Source of the DNA: Spartinivicinus marinus
GTDB lineage: Bacteria; Pseudomonadota; Gammaproteobacteria; Pseudomonadales; Zooshikellaceae
Length of the DNA stretch: 64,000 nucleotides
Reading direction: 5' to 3'
Assembly (NCBI RefSeq): GCF_026309355.1
Contig: NZ_JAPJZK010000001.1
Location: 4,670,501-4,734,500 of the forward strand
Below the pieces are notes generated by a model. That model was not told where the DNA came from, did not search any database, and saw nothing but the letters and a program-made list of their open reading frames with translations. Positions 51,559 through 59,751 of the stretch are shown in pieces. Numbering within the stretch: the first letter of the stretch is position 1; each line of letters starts with the position of its first letter. The position numbers and the translations under genes were made by a program.

Positions 51559-52637
51559 TTACAGACTCACAGCGCTGGTTTATTTTAGGGATATTACTGA
51601 TCGTAATAGCTCTAATTTATCTACTAAAACCCATTCTTCCCCCATTTTTAGTTGGTATGGTGTTAGCGTATTTAGGCGATCCGATTGCTGATAAACTAGA
51701 AGCAAAAGGGTTGAGTCGAACTTGGGCAGTAACAATAGTTTTTACTGTATTGTCATTCGTGGGCACTTTGTTATTGATAATTTTGTTGCCTCAATTGATT
51801 TTACAAATAAAAAACCTAATTCAAAACTTACCTATCTGGCAGCAATGGCTGCAAGTGAATGTGATTCCTATATTGCACACCCAGTTAGGTATAGAGCCAA
51901 GTGCATTCAAGTTAGATACGATTACCCAACATATTACGGCTACTTGGCGCGATGCCGGTAGCTTTTTAACGCCAATAATTAAGTCAGCCACAGCATCGGG
52001 TGTGGCAATAGTCACAGCGTTGGCGAATTTGTTTTTAGTGCCAGTTGTCACATTCTATTTGCTTCGAGACTGGGACATCATGATGGCAAAGATTAGTAGT
52101 CTATTGCCTCGCAGTATTGAGCCTGTAGTTAGGCAGCTGGCTAGTGAATGTGATGAAGTGTTAGGTGCTTTCTTGAAAGGCCAGCTTATAGTTATGTTGT
52201 GTTTAGGGTTAATATACTCCACTGGCCTTTGGATAGTTGGCTTGCAGTTTGCTGTGATTATTGGGCTGATAGCAGGGCTGGCGAGTATTGTGCCGTATAT
52301 GGGATTTGCCATTGGTATTGGTGCTGCATTAATTGCAGCGGCATTCCAGTTTGATAGTATGCTGCCTTTTGTTGGGGTAGTGGTTGTTTTTATAGTGGGT
52401 CAAATTTTGGAAGGGATGGTATTAACCCCCTTATTAGTAGGTGATCGGATAGGATTACATCCAGTAGCGGTTATTTTCGCTATTCTAGCCGGTGGTCAGC
52501 TATTTGGGTTTGTTGGTATTTTGATTGCCCTTCCTGTGGCGGCGATTATTATGGTGTTGTTGCGCCATCTCCATGATATTTATAAACTGAGTGATTTATA
52601 CCATACTGCGCCAGAGCCTACACAACAAGATGATTGA
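51555..52637 (+). CDS. perM: AI-2E family transporter (PerM/YdiK-like)
   Basis: 360 residues from ATG 51555, overlapping the previous stop by four bases. It has eight hydrophobic segments, with the characteristic central LPRSIEPVVRQLASECDEVLGAFLKGQLIVMLCLGLIYSTGLWIVGLQFAVIIGLIAGL and the C-terminal LVGDRIGLHPVAVIFAILAGGQLFGFVGILIALPVAAIIMVLLRHL. Members are cation/proton antiporter-like or autoinducer-2 exporters. This one is of the PerM branch that often precedes hda. The exact substrate is unknown. Confidence 0.9.
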   Translation: MITDSQRWFILGILLIVIALIYLLKPILPPFLVGMVLAYLGDPIADKLEAKGLSRTWAVTIVFTVLSFVGTLLLIILLPQLILQIKNLIQNLPIWQQWLQVNVIPILHTQLGIEPSAFKLDTITQHITATWRDAGSFLTPIIKSATASGVAIVTALANLFLVPVVTFYLLRDWDIMMAKISSLLPRSIEPVVRQLASECDEVLGAFLKGQLIVMLCLGLIYSTGLWIVGLQFAVIIGLIAGLASIVPYMGFAIGIGAALIAAAFQFDSMLPFVGVVVVFIVGQILEGMVLTPLLVGDRIGLHPVAVIFAILAGGQLFGFVGILIALPVAAIIMVLLRHLHDIYKLSDLYHTAPEPTQQDD

Positions 52638-52645
52638 ACAACAGT

Positions 52646-53350
52646 ATGAGTTTGCCTGTACAACTCCCGCTGGGCATTTATTTACGGGATGATGCGACGT
52701 TTGCCAACTTTTACGCGGTTGGTAATGAAGCAGTCGTCGCGGCAATAGATCTAGAGCAAACAAGTCTGGACAATATAGAGCCGGTGGTGTTTCTGTATGG
52801 TCCCGGTGGGGTTGGTTGCACCCACTTGCTTCAGGCTGCCTGCCACCAGGCAGATAGCGTTAAAATGACGAGTGTTTATCTACCAATGTCAGAGCTGCTT
52901 GATTGTGATACGGCATTACTTGAAGGCCTGGAAGCGCTTGACCTGATTTGTATTGATGAGTTGGAAGCTATTGCAGGTGATCCTGTCTGGGAAGAGGCGC
53001 TATTTCATTTATTTAATCGCATTCGGCAAATTGGCAATCGTCTTATTGTGGGTGCTACTCAATCACCTAATCACTTACCTATTCAGTTAGCGGATTTCAA
53101 GTCACGGCTTAATTGGGGGCTTGTATTAAAAATTAATGGCTTATCTGATAAGGATAAAGTGGGGGTATTGATGTTGAGAGCCCAGCAGCGTGGGCTTGAA
53201 TTAACAGAAGACGTGGCTCGTTACATTATCTATCGCTCCCCCCGTGAAATGGTTAAGCTGTTTGATGTATTAAACCAGCTTGATTCAGCTTCACTCTCAG
53301 CCAAAAGAAAGTTAACTATTCCTTTTGTAAAAGCCACTATGGAGTGGTAG
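52646..53350 (+). CDS. hda: DnaA-regulatory inactivator Hda
   Basis: 234 residues from ATG 52646 (MSLPVQLPLGIYLRDDATFANFYAVGN); a TTG four codons upstream overlaps perM. An AAA+ domain homologous to DnaA domain III: Walker A-like VFLYGPGGVGCTHLLQA, Walker B LDLICIDELEAI, sensor I IVGATQSPNHLPIQ and sensor II SPREMVKLFDVLNQLD. The start QLPLG serves as clamp-binding motif. With the beta clamp it stimulates DnaA-ATP hydrolysis and resets initiation. The Walker A Lys of the family is replaced here by Cys-Thr (GCTH), which is common in Hda. Confidence 0.92.
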   Translation: MSLPVQLPLGIYLRDDATFANFYAVGNEAVVAAIDLEQTSLDNIEPVVFLYGPGGVGCTHLLQAACHQADSVKMTSVYLPMSELLDCDTALLEGLEALDLICIDELEAIAGDPVWEEALFHLFNRIRQIGNRLIVGATQSPNHLPIQLADFKSRLNWGLVLKINGLSDKDKVGVLMLRAQQRGLELTEDVARYIIYRSPREMVKLFDVLNQLDSASLSAKRKLTIPFVKATMEW

Positions 53351-53366
53351 CGTTCACTTTTTAGCA

Positions 53367-54038
53367 TTAACCTGCTTTCTTATCACTACTTGGTTTTTCA
53401 GAGGTAGTAGAATTTTTCTGTTCAGCGGGTTCAGTTTGATCCTGACTTTGAGAGCCTTGTTTTTTCGGCTTGTCTTGCTGCTCTTTGCTTGCGGGAGGTT
53501 GCTCTTCTTCTGCTGGCTCAGTGTACAGCTCAACCTGTTTGGCTTTCATTGTGTAACCTGCCTGCGCCAGCTCAGTTTCAATCCCAGTGATACTTAGAGT
53601 GCCTGTCACCCAAAAAGGATCATACAATGCATCTGGATTAAGACCTTTTTCATGAATAACATGAACGACCTGATTAGGTGGTGGGGGTGGCACATGGACA
53701 CAGGCACCAAAGTAAGGCACTAATAAAAACTCAGTAATTGAACCATCATCTTTCATGTCAAGTGGCACAATATAGCCAGGTAGTTTGACTTCTTTTTTGT
53801 CTAAAGCAACTACGACAGGAGCAGAAGCAGTGCCTTTGGTTTTTTCCTTGGCCTGTTTGGTTAGCGCTTCAGCTAGGGCGTTAATGTCTTTTGGTGCTTG
53901 TTCTTCCAAAAAGGCTTTACGCATATCTTCTGGTACTAAGTCTTCCCACTGGAGCGTTTTTACATCTGCTTGTGTGAGTGCGGGTGAAAATAATAACACT
54001 GCGCTCATTAGTGCAGCTTTGACATTTAATTTAGCCAT
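53367..54038 (-). CDS. DUF3299 exported protein of the zinc-uptake operon
   Basis: 223 residues, signal peptide to about ALTQA (residue 24). The DUF3299 core lies in the middle (KLPGYIVPLDMKDDGSITEFLLVPYFGACVHVPPPPPNQVVHV). A hydrophilic tail follows from about residue 175, rich in Glu, Gln, Lys, Ser and Pro, probably disordered. The gene starts one base after the permease stop, so it is translationally linked to the zrg-type transporter. In Vibrio the corresponding operon is zinc-regulated; the role of DUF3299 there is not clear. Confidence 0.85.
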   Translation of the reverse strand: MAKLNVKAALMSAVLLFSPALTQADVKTLQWEDLVPEDMRKAFLEEQAPKDINALAEALTKQAKEKTKGTASAPVVVALDKKEVKLPGYIVPLDMKDDGSITEFLLVPYFGACVHVPPPPPNQVVHVIHEKGLNPDALYDPFWVTGTLSITGIETELAQAGYTMKAKQVELYTEPAEEEQPPASKEQQDKPKKQGSQSQDQTEPAEQKNSTTSEKPSSDKKAG

Positions 54039-54039
54039 G

Positions 54040-55302
54040 CTAAGTCCTAATTGTCATTCCGTCGGTTAATGAGTTTTTATAAGCACGCCAGGCGGGGAAA
54101 ATACCCATAAAAAAGCCACTTATAATTACAATACTAAGTAGCATTATTTCGTGCTGAGTAAGAAAGCTAATTTGAATATGAATGCCATAAAGCTCCATAA
54201 AAATGGGTCGGGCAATAGCCATTAAACCATATAAAAAGCCAATGCCGGTTAGACAGCCTAAAATGGCAATGAGTCCGGCTTCGCTAATCATTAAGCTAAA
54301 AATGTGAAAAGGCCGGGCGCCTACTGAGCGGAGAATAGCCATTTCACGGCGGCGTTCACTCAATGAAGTTAAAATAGTAGTCAGCATACCAATTAAACCA
54401 GTGACTACAACAAAGCCTGAAATAACCAAAAGGGCTTTTTCTGCGGTACCAATTAACTGCCAGAGCTGAGTAATAGCAACCCCAGGAATAATGGCTAGCA
54501 AGGGTTCTTGTTCAAACTTATTCACTTCTCGCTGTAATACAAACGTACCGATTTTACTTTTAAGTCCTAGTAAAAAAGCAGTAATCGTTTTTGGTTGTAA
54601 GTCTAACTGACGAGCCTGGTCTGGGGTAATGGACTTGGCTAATGCAGAGGGAGTACCACGTTCCCAGCCTAGATGGATTGCTTCAATAGCTTCTAGAGAA
54701 ACATGAATGGTTTGGTCAACCGGTGTGCCAGTGGGGGCTAAAATACCAGTAATTTGAAAAGGCTGATTATCATGTTTTACAAAGCTAGCCTTGCCTGCAC
54801 CATGAGCCAAAACAACCTTATCACCCAGCTGATAGCCCAGCTTTTTGGCTACTTCAGCTCCGATGACCGCATCATACAAATCAGTAAACCGCTTACCTTG
54901 AGCGAGTTTTAAGCGCTGCTTATTTCCGTGGCGATAATGTTCAAAATAAGCCTGGTTAGTGCCCAGAACCCGGTAGCCTTTATGGGAATCACCAAGGGCA
55001 AAGGGAATACTCCACTTCACCATTTTGTGGTTCGCAAAGTGCTGGTAGTTTTCCCACGCAATATTATTAGTGGCATCACCAATACGAAATACAGAGTACA
55101 GCAGAAGCTGTACAGGCCCCGTTCGGGCACCCACAATTAAATCGGTGCCTGAAATGGTGCTGATAAAGCCACGTTTTGCTTCATGACGAATTTTTTCAAC
55201 GCCTAGCAACAAGGTAACGCTAAGACCTATTGCCAGGACGGTCAGGCAAGCTGTCACTTTTCGGTTTAGTAGACTATGCCAAGCAAGACTCATGACAGCC
55301 AT
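54040..55302 (-). CDS. FtsX-type ABC transporter permease
   Basis: 420 residues. One N-terminal membrane helix (about 16-34), a large periplasmic domain, then three C-terminal helices (about 275-305, 330-355, 375-400): the MacB/FtsX topology. The block ISTISGTDLIVGARTGPVQLLLYSVFRIGDATNNI is characteristic of the DUF2796-linked systems. It lies between the ATPase and the DUF3299 gene, all on one strand and almost without gaps. Probable role is in zinc acquisition together with the His-rich DUF2796 protein. Confidence 0.85.
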   Translation of the reverse strand: MAVMSLAWHSLLNRKVTACLTVLAIGLSVTLLLGVEKIRHEAKRGFISTISGTDLIVGARTGPVQLLLYSVFRIGDATNNIAWENYQHFANHKMVKWSIPFALGDSHKGYRVLGTNQAYFEHYRHGNKQRLKLAQGKRFTDLYDAVIGAEVAKKLGYQLGDKVVLAHGAGKASFVKHDNQPFQITGILAPTGTPVDQTIHVSLEAIEAIHLGWERGTPSALAKSITPDQARQLDLQPKTITAFLLGLKSKIGTFVLQREVNKFEQEPLLAIIPGVAITQLWQLIGTAEKALLVISGFVVVTGLIGMLTTILTSLSERRREMAILRSVGARPFHIFSLMISEAGLIAILGCLTGIGFLYGLMAIARPIFMELYGIHIQISFLTQHEIMLLSIVIISGFFMGIFPAWRAYKNSLTDGMTIRT

Positions 55303-55304
55303 TG

Positions 55305-56018
55305 TTAGGCAACCTCGCTGGCTGTTGTTTGACTGGCCTTGTTAATCAGGCGCATATCCAAAGTGTTGGAAAATAAGTGTTCAAGCGTGCCATCGTGGCT
55401 GACAAAAAGCAGGGTAGCACCAGCCTTTTCACATACATCAAATAGCAATTTAAGAAAACCCTCACGGGCATCGGTATCAAGCGCAGAAGTAGGCTCGTCG
55501 GCAATAATCAGCTCCGGATGGCCAATCAGGGCACGGGCTGCAGCAACCCGTTGCTGTTGGCCGATACTCAGTTCAGTGACTTTACGCTGATGTAAATCAG
55601 GTTGGTTTAAACCTAGCTGTGCCAGCAGTGACATAGCTGCTGTTGGTAAGCTGGCATATTCTGCCAGCGCTTTTTGTTTACGCTGCTTTGAAAAACGGCA
55701 GGGCAAGATAATGTTATCTACTACTGATAGGTAAGGCAGCAAATTAAACATTTGGAAAATAAAGCCAATATGCTCACTACGAAAATGGTCTCGCTGAATG
55801 CTGGATAGTTTGGCAACATCAGTACCTAATAAATTAATGCTACCTTGGTTAGGCAACATAATGCCACCTAATAAACCAAGTAAGGTTGTTTTACCGCAAC
55901 CACTGGGCCCTTTGATAAATACCCTGGAGTGACGCTCGATGACCAGTTCAGGAATATCAATAGTGAGCTGGCCGGGTTGCCAGCTGTATTGCACGTTAGT
56001 TAAGTGGATATGTTCCAT
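55305..56018 (-). CDS. ABC transporter ATPase (LolD/MacB-like)
   Basis: 237 residues: Walker A KGPSGCGKTTLLGLLGG, Q-loop FIFQMFNLLPYLSVVDNI, signature TELSIGQQQRVAAARALIGH, Walker B ELIIADEPTSALD and the switch His in LLFVSHDGTLEH. The NLLPYLS Q-loop and DEPTSALD belong to the LolD/MacB/FtsE class that drives FtsX-like permeases, here the next gene. The stop is two bases before the permease start. It belongs to the Zur-boxed operon. Confidence 0.92.
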   Translation of the reverse strand: MEHIHLTNVQYSWQPGQLTIDIPELVIERHSRVFIKGPSGCGKTTLLGLLGGIMLPNQGSINLLGTDVAKLSSIQRDHFRSEHIGFIFQMFNLLPYLSVVDNIILPCRFSKQRKQKALAEYASLPTAAMSLLAQLGLNQPDLHQRKVTELSIGQQQRVAAARALIGHPELIIADEPTSALDTDAREGFLKLLFDVCEKAGATLLFVSHDGTLEHLFSNTLDMRLINKASQTTASEVA

Positions 56019-56115
56019 GTTGAATATTTGGCTACTAATACCTTAATGTTTTGCTTGCGGCTGATTGTAGAGGCTCGCTAGCAGCTGTTCAGTGAATAAA
56101 CCGGGAAAACCACTA

Positions 56116-56727
56116 TTAAGGTAGATTAAAAACTGAAACTTTAGGGGTTAACTCAAATCCTTGTTGGCCTTTATCACTAATATATTGAGTGCGTACTTCT
56201 TCAATGCCCTTAAAGGTTTCAAATAGGCGTACCTGCAACTGGTGGAACTGCTTTGGTTGACTGCAGCTAAAACTGTATTCTACTTCAAATTCGCTGTGGC
56301 TTTCTTCTTTATGTTCATCATGATGGTCTTCATCATCGTGGTGGTCTTTTTTATGATGTTTCTCTTTTTCACCATGCTCGTCGTCATGGTCATCATGCGC
56401 TTCCATCAATGCTGTTTCTACTTTAGCACTGGTGAGTTTACACCCGGCTTTTTCAGGGAATCCAAATAAAGCATTACCATTTTCCAGCTGTTTAATCGCT
56501 TGTTTGACCTGTGTTTTTTGTTCTTCTGTTTTAGGCTGATGCTCAAACCCTACAATATTCATAGCAGGGGAAATAAACTGCATGGTGACGGTGCTGCCTT
56601 CCTGAGCAATATTCAATTGGGCGTGGCCATGCTCATGAGCATCATGCTGTTGATGGCCTTCTTTGGCGTAGGTGATATTAAACAGGGTAGAGGCAAGAAC
56701 AGCTGTAACCAGGTATTTTGACTTCAT
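56116..56727 (-). CDS. zrgA: DUF2796 histidine-rich zinc-binding protein (ZrgA-like)
   Basis: 203 residues from ATG 56727, with TAGGAG seven bases before; a longer frame to 56757 has no such site. Signal peptide (about 1-21, ITYAKEG), His-rich start (GHQQHDAHEHGHAQLNIA) and the DUF2796 block FISPAMNIVGFEHQPKTEEQK. A long His/Asp/Glu loop follows at about 115-145 (HDDHDDEHGEKEKHHKKDHH). Proteins of this family bind zinc in the periplasm. It heads the operon and has a near-consensus Zur box about 85 bp upstream. Equivalent to Vibrio cholerae ZrgA by resemblance. Confidence 0.88.
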   Translation of the reverse strand: MKSKYLVTAVLASTLFNITYAKEGHQQHDAHEHGHAQLNIAQEGSTVTMQFISPAMNIVGFEHQPKTEEQKTQVKQAIKQLENGNALFGFPEKAGCKLTSAKVETALMEAHDDHDDEHGEKEKHHKKDHHDDEDHHDEHKEESHSEFEVEYSFSCSQPKQFHQLQVRLFETFKGIEEVRTQYISDKGQQGFELTPKVSVFNLP

Positions 56728-56811
56728 GTTGGCTCCTAAACTTTTTTGATACAGCACTAACTCGTGCTAAAGCGACTGTTTATAGTCCATGATATCAATA
56801 ACGGAAAGATT

Positions 56812-56834
56812 GTAATGTTATATTATTACATTCT
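56812..56834. promoter_or_regulatory. Zur box upstream of the zinc-uptake operon
   Basis: The 23-bp site contains AATGTTATA-T-TATTACATT, matching about 18 of 22 positions of the gammaproteobacterial Zur consensus (GAAATGTTATA-N-TATAACATTTC). It lies about 85 bp before the start of the DUF2796 gene, where it would repress the operon in zinc-replete cells. Confidence 0.82.
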
Positions 56835-56909
56835 TGTTGAGTCAAGCGTTGAGTGCTTAAAATGGGGGGATGATTTTTTGACATTTGGTTTTACTTCCCC
56901 TACGGGTGT

Positions 56910-57626
56910 TTAAAAGTGTTCAATGGCGGTGCGTAGGTCTAGCTCGGATGTCCAAGTTGTTGGGTGTTGTTGATGTAGCTTCCAATATTCTGCTGCAATG
57001 GCGTTAGGGTTCATATGCCGTAAATTTTGTTTAGTTGACTGAATGAGAGGCGCCGCATTACCGATCATGCCATCGAGTAATACGTGGGCAACATGAATAC
57101 CCTGTGGTCCATATTCACGTGCCATGGATTGTGCTAGCGCCCTAAGACCAAATTTTCCTACAGCAAAACCTGGGACTTTTGCACTGGCGCGAATGGAAGC
57201 GGTAGCGCCTGTCAATAGGAAAGAGCCTGATCCGCGCGCTATCATGGCTGGCAGTATTGTGTTGGCAACCAAAAAGGCACCCATGCAGTTGACTTTCCAT
57301 AGGGATTCAAATTGCTCTGGCGTTAACTCTATTACGGTACCGGGTTGTAAGGCGCCGGCGTTATAAATCACAGCATCCGGTGTACCCCATTCTGATTGAG
57401 TCTGTTGGATACTTTTCGTAATGCTACCGATATCCGTAACGTCTGCGGCAATGCACAGGGCTTTTTGGTTCAATGCCATAACATCAGATGCGATGTTTTC
57501 AATGGTTTGAGTTTTGCGTGCCATTAAGGCGATGTTGTGGCCTTCTTGAGCAAACTTCAATGCCAGTGAACGCCCAAGCCCCTGGCCGGCGCCAATGATC
57601 AAAGTGTAAGAGTGAGAAGCTTTCAT
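56910..57626 (-). CDS. Short-chain dehydrogenase with Phe in place of catalytic Tyr
   Basis: 238 residues. Rossmann start TLIIGAGQGLGRSLALKFAQEGH, then ADVTD and VIYNAGALQPG. The usual Y-x-x-x-K reads F-A-V-G-K (ASAKVPGFAVGKFGLRALAQSMAREYGPQGIHVAHV), which I recall as normal for this subgroup. NADP-type Arg at RKT suggests NADPH, though its catalytic capacity is uncertain. It is 26 bp downstream of ltrA and probably belongs to the TetR-controlled unit. Confidence 0.85.
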   Translation of the reverse strand: MKASHSYTLIIGAGQGLGRSLALKFAQEGHNIALMARKTQTIENIASDVMALNQKALCIAADVTDIGSITKSIQQTQSEWGTPDAVIYNAGALQPGTVIELTPEQFESLWKVNCMGAFLVANTILPAMIARGSGSFLLTGATASIRASAKVPGFAVGKFGLRALAQSMAREYGPQGIHVAHVLLDGMIGNAAPLIQSTKQNLRHMNPNAIAAEYWKLHQQHPTTWTSELDLRTAIEHF

Positions 57627-57652
57627 TTATTTATGCCTTTTTGGTAATGAGT

Positions 57653-58828
57653 TTATTTTAAGCGCGTTGATGCTAATAGAGGGCTGGGCACCTGATCACA
57701 ACCTGCTCTTATGATTAGTGTAAGCAGCATCAGCATGCTGGTGATGGCTAGACTTGAATTCCATAGCGGAGTGGTTGCGAAAAAGAGGCTGGCTATGAGC
57801 AAAACGGAGCGGGTGATTGAGTGAGGCTCAAAACGGTCTCGTATTAGCCATAGGGTAAATAAATAGCAGGTGATTGACAGATGGATGTACCACATAAGCG
57901 TTGTGGCGCTGCTATGCGAATGCCCTTGTAAAAAATCTAAATAACCGGCAAACCCAGCGCCTAATATGGAGGTTGATACAAATAAAAACACATGTATGTA
58001 ACTCCATATAAATTGATCCGATGGCTTTGAGCTTTTTAGGTGAGCCGTTTCGATGAAATACAACCACCAGATTACGAACACAATGGTTAAAGCAGAAAGT
58101 GCAGCTATGATGGTATTAACGCCCATTCCATCCTCAAATAATCCACGAAACATGAAGGATATAGAGAGTAGGACCTCACCTAACACAATGATGTGTAATA
58201 ATCCGTAGCGTTCAACGATGTGATGTCGGTGCCAGGGCGTGTTGCCAGCTTGTTCAGCGACGATAGGCACCAAAAATTCCAAGGCAAAAATACCGCAAGC
58301 TAGTGCTAAAAATAATGAAGTACCTGGCTCGATAGAAAAGTACAGCAGTGTCCAAAGGGTTTGGGCCAGCAAAATACCAAATAAATAGCGTAGCGCAACA
58401 GGTTTGACTCGGTGGCTGGCCAGGGCAGCCCTTAACCACAGTAGTGCCATGCCCAATCGCATGATGATCCACCCCAATAGGGTGAAACTGAAATCTAAGG
58501 TTTTAAATACATAGGGTACGCCGGCGGTGAATATCAGTTCCCCGGTAATGATCAAGAAACTGAATATTCGAAAGGTTGCATCACCGTTATCAAAAGCAGA
58601 TGAAAACCAGGTGTAATTCATCCATACCCACCAAATGGAAACAAAGATGAGTAGAAAGTTAGGGAGTTTTTCAAGACCGTGACCTTCGCTCAGTGCATGA
58701 TGAAAACTGGCGGTGAGCGCTGCGATTGCGATGACGCTAACCAAATCGAAAAATAACTCCAACTGAGTAGCGGCACGATGGGCTTCTTTAGGATCACGTG
58801 GATGGAGTGGTGGAAGAATTTTTTTCAT
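57653..58828 (-). CDS. Low temperature requirement protein A (LtrA) family
   Basis: 391 residues, with about eleven to twelve hydrophobic segments. The start HPRDPKEAHRAATQLELFFDLVSVIAIAALTASFHHAL, with the conserved ELFFDLV, is the family signature. WHRHHIVERYGLLHIIVLGEVLLSI is the second conserved block. These integral membrane proteins are of unknown function. The ATG overlaps the stop of a 36-codon frame (ATGA), and the unit has a TetR-type operator in front. Confidence 0.93.
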   Translation of the reverse strand: MKKILPPLHPRDPKEAHRAATQLELFFDLVSVIAIAALTASFHHALSEGHGLEKLPNFLLIFVSIWWVWMNYTWFSSAFDNGDATFRIFSFLIITGELIFTAGVPYVFKTLDFSFTLLGWIIMRLGMALLWLRAALASHRVKPVALRYLFGILLAQTLWTLLYFSIEPGTSLFLALACGIFALEFLVPIVAEQAGNTPWHRHHIVERYGLLHIIVLGEVLLSISFMFRGLFEDGMGVNTIIAALSALTIVFVIWWLYFIETAHLKSSKPSDQFIWSYIHVFLFVSTSILGAGFAGYLDFLQGHSHSSATTLMWYIHLSITCYLFTLWLIRDRFEPHSITRSVLLIASLFFATTPLWNSSLAITSMLMLLTLIIRAGCDQVPSPLLASTRLK

Positions 58829-58935
58829 ACTACAGCTGCCTTTTTATTCTCGTTTCTCTGAATGTTTTTTGGAATTGAAGTTTTTACGCTTTTTGCGTTG
58901 CCACCATAAAAGGTATTCATATCCAACTTATTCAT
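58825..58935 (-). CDS. Small ORF (36 aa) translationally coupled to ltrA
   Basis: Starts at ATG 58935 with CAGGGAG nine bases before and ends at TGA, which overlaps the ltrA start codon. The peptide begins MNKLDMNTFYGGNAKSVKTS and ends NKKAAVV: hydrophilic, basic, without recognised domain. The position is that of the first gene after the operator at 58976-58991, about 40 bp downstream of it. It may be a leader peptide that couples translation of ltrA, or a small protein of its own. Not recognised in any family. Confidence 0.5.
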   Translation of the reverse strand: MNKLDMNTFYGGNAKSVKTSIPKNIQRNENKKAAVV

Positions 58936-58975
58936 TTGGTGTGCTCCCTGTTATGTGTTATTTGTACTATTTTAA

Positions 58976-58991
58976 TAGACCGGTCGTCTTA
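58976..58991. promoter_or_regulatory. TetR-type operator of the sORF-ltrA unit
   Basis: TAGACCGGTCGTCTTA, sharing GACCGGTCGTCTTA with the site before the TetR gene. It contains the AGAC-N5-GTCT inverted repeat and resembles NemR-like boxes. Position about 40 bp before the first start codon is right for repression. Confidence 0.7.
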
Positions 58992-59000
58992 TTTTGGCGC

Positions 59001-59027
59001 AAAAAAGAAAGACCTTCAGGCCTCTCT
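59001..59027 (-). terminator. Intrinsic terminator of the TetR gene
   Basis: On the minus strand, stem AGAGAGGCC / GGTCTTTCT (two G-T pairs) with loop TGAA, followed by a run of T. It lies directly after the TetR stop codon. Confidence 0.75.
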
Positions 59028-59035
59028 TTTCGGTA

Positions 59036-59632
59036 TTAGACTGCGAGTAGTCTATCGATAAAATGGTCGATGACGTCTTGCAGTGGGTCGACTTTACCTT
59101 CCAGTTTCATTCGCAATAATGCACCTTCCCAGCAACTCCACACTAAACGTGCTAGAGCAGCAGCTGGGAGGTCTTGTCTAACCTCTCCTTGTTGCTGTGC
59201 TTGCTCAATGAGAGTGGTGATGCGTTCCTCCCAAGCATGAGCGGCGGCTTTCATCGCATTCTGGCACAAGCCTTTAGTGCTGCCTATTTCAGCAGCCAAG
59301 CAGCCAATCAGGCAGCCTTGCTGGCAACCTTGAGCTTCATAGCGCTCAATGCCCTTCTGAAAAAGTTGGCGCAACGTATTTAATGGGCTCGCTCGGCTGT
59401 TGGCTGTAAAGGCGTCCTGTTCATCAAGATGGCTTTGTATGTAATGGGTTAAAAGATCTGCAACAAAGGCTTCTTTGCTGGGGAAGTAATTATAAAACGA
59501 GCCTTTAGGTACGTTGACTGCATCCAAAATTTGTTTGATGCCAGTCCCGTGGTAGCCATAGTTCGAAAGCTGTTCGATACCCGCTTCGATTAACGCGCTA
59601 CGTGTATCTTGGGCTTTTGCTGAGTTCTTCAT
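59036..59632 (-). CDS. TetR-family repressor, NemR/AcuR-like
   Basis: 198 residues from ATG 59632 (MKNSAKAQDTRSALIEAGIEQLSNYGYHGTGIKQILDAV); the helix-turn-helix continues NVPKGSFYNYFPSKEAFVADLL. The C-terminal domain has CQQGCLIGCLAAEIGS, whose cysteines are characteristic of the reactive-electrophile-sensing branch with NemR and related repressors. The start codon lies 13 bp after an operator of the same sequence as that before the sORF-ltrA genes. A longer frame to 59713 reads through the operator and is not used. Confidence 0.9.
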   Translation of the reverse strand: MKNSAKAQDTRSALIEAGIEQLSNYGYHGTGIKQILDAVNVPKGSFYNYFPSKEAFVADLLTHYIQSHLDEQDAFTANSRASPLNTLRQLFQKGIERYEAQGCQQGCLIGCLAAEIGSTKGLCQNAMKAAAHAWEERITTLIEQAQQQGEVRQDLPAAALARLVWSCWEGALLRMKLEGKVDPLQDVIDHFIDRLLAV

Positions 59633-59644
59633 ATCTAAAAGCGT

Positions 59645-59660
59645 ACGACCGGTCGTCTTA
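59645..59660. promoter_or_regulatory. TetR-type autoregulatory operator
   Basis: ACGACCGGTCGTCTTA; the first 12 bases are a perfect palindrome ACGACCGGTCGT. It shares 14 bases with the ltrA-side site and lies 13-28 bp before the TetR start codon. Confidence 0.75.
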
Positions 59661-59751
59661 AAAGTCAACTGCCAGCTCACCTGCCATACAGGCTGCTTAG
59701 CAATTTTTGGCAAGGGCTATAAGCTCTTGCTCATTCACGGTTGTTATTTGT

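Noticed and set aside
56242-56469. Very hydrophobic plus-strand frame opposite the DUF2796 gene
   Set aside because: It is the antisense of the His/Asp-rich codons, which read as Met/Val/Phe on the other strand.
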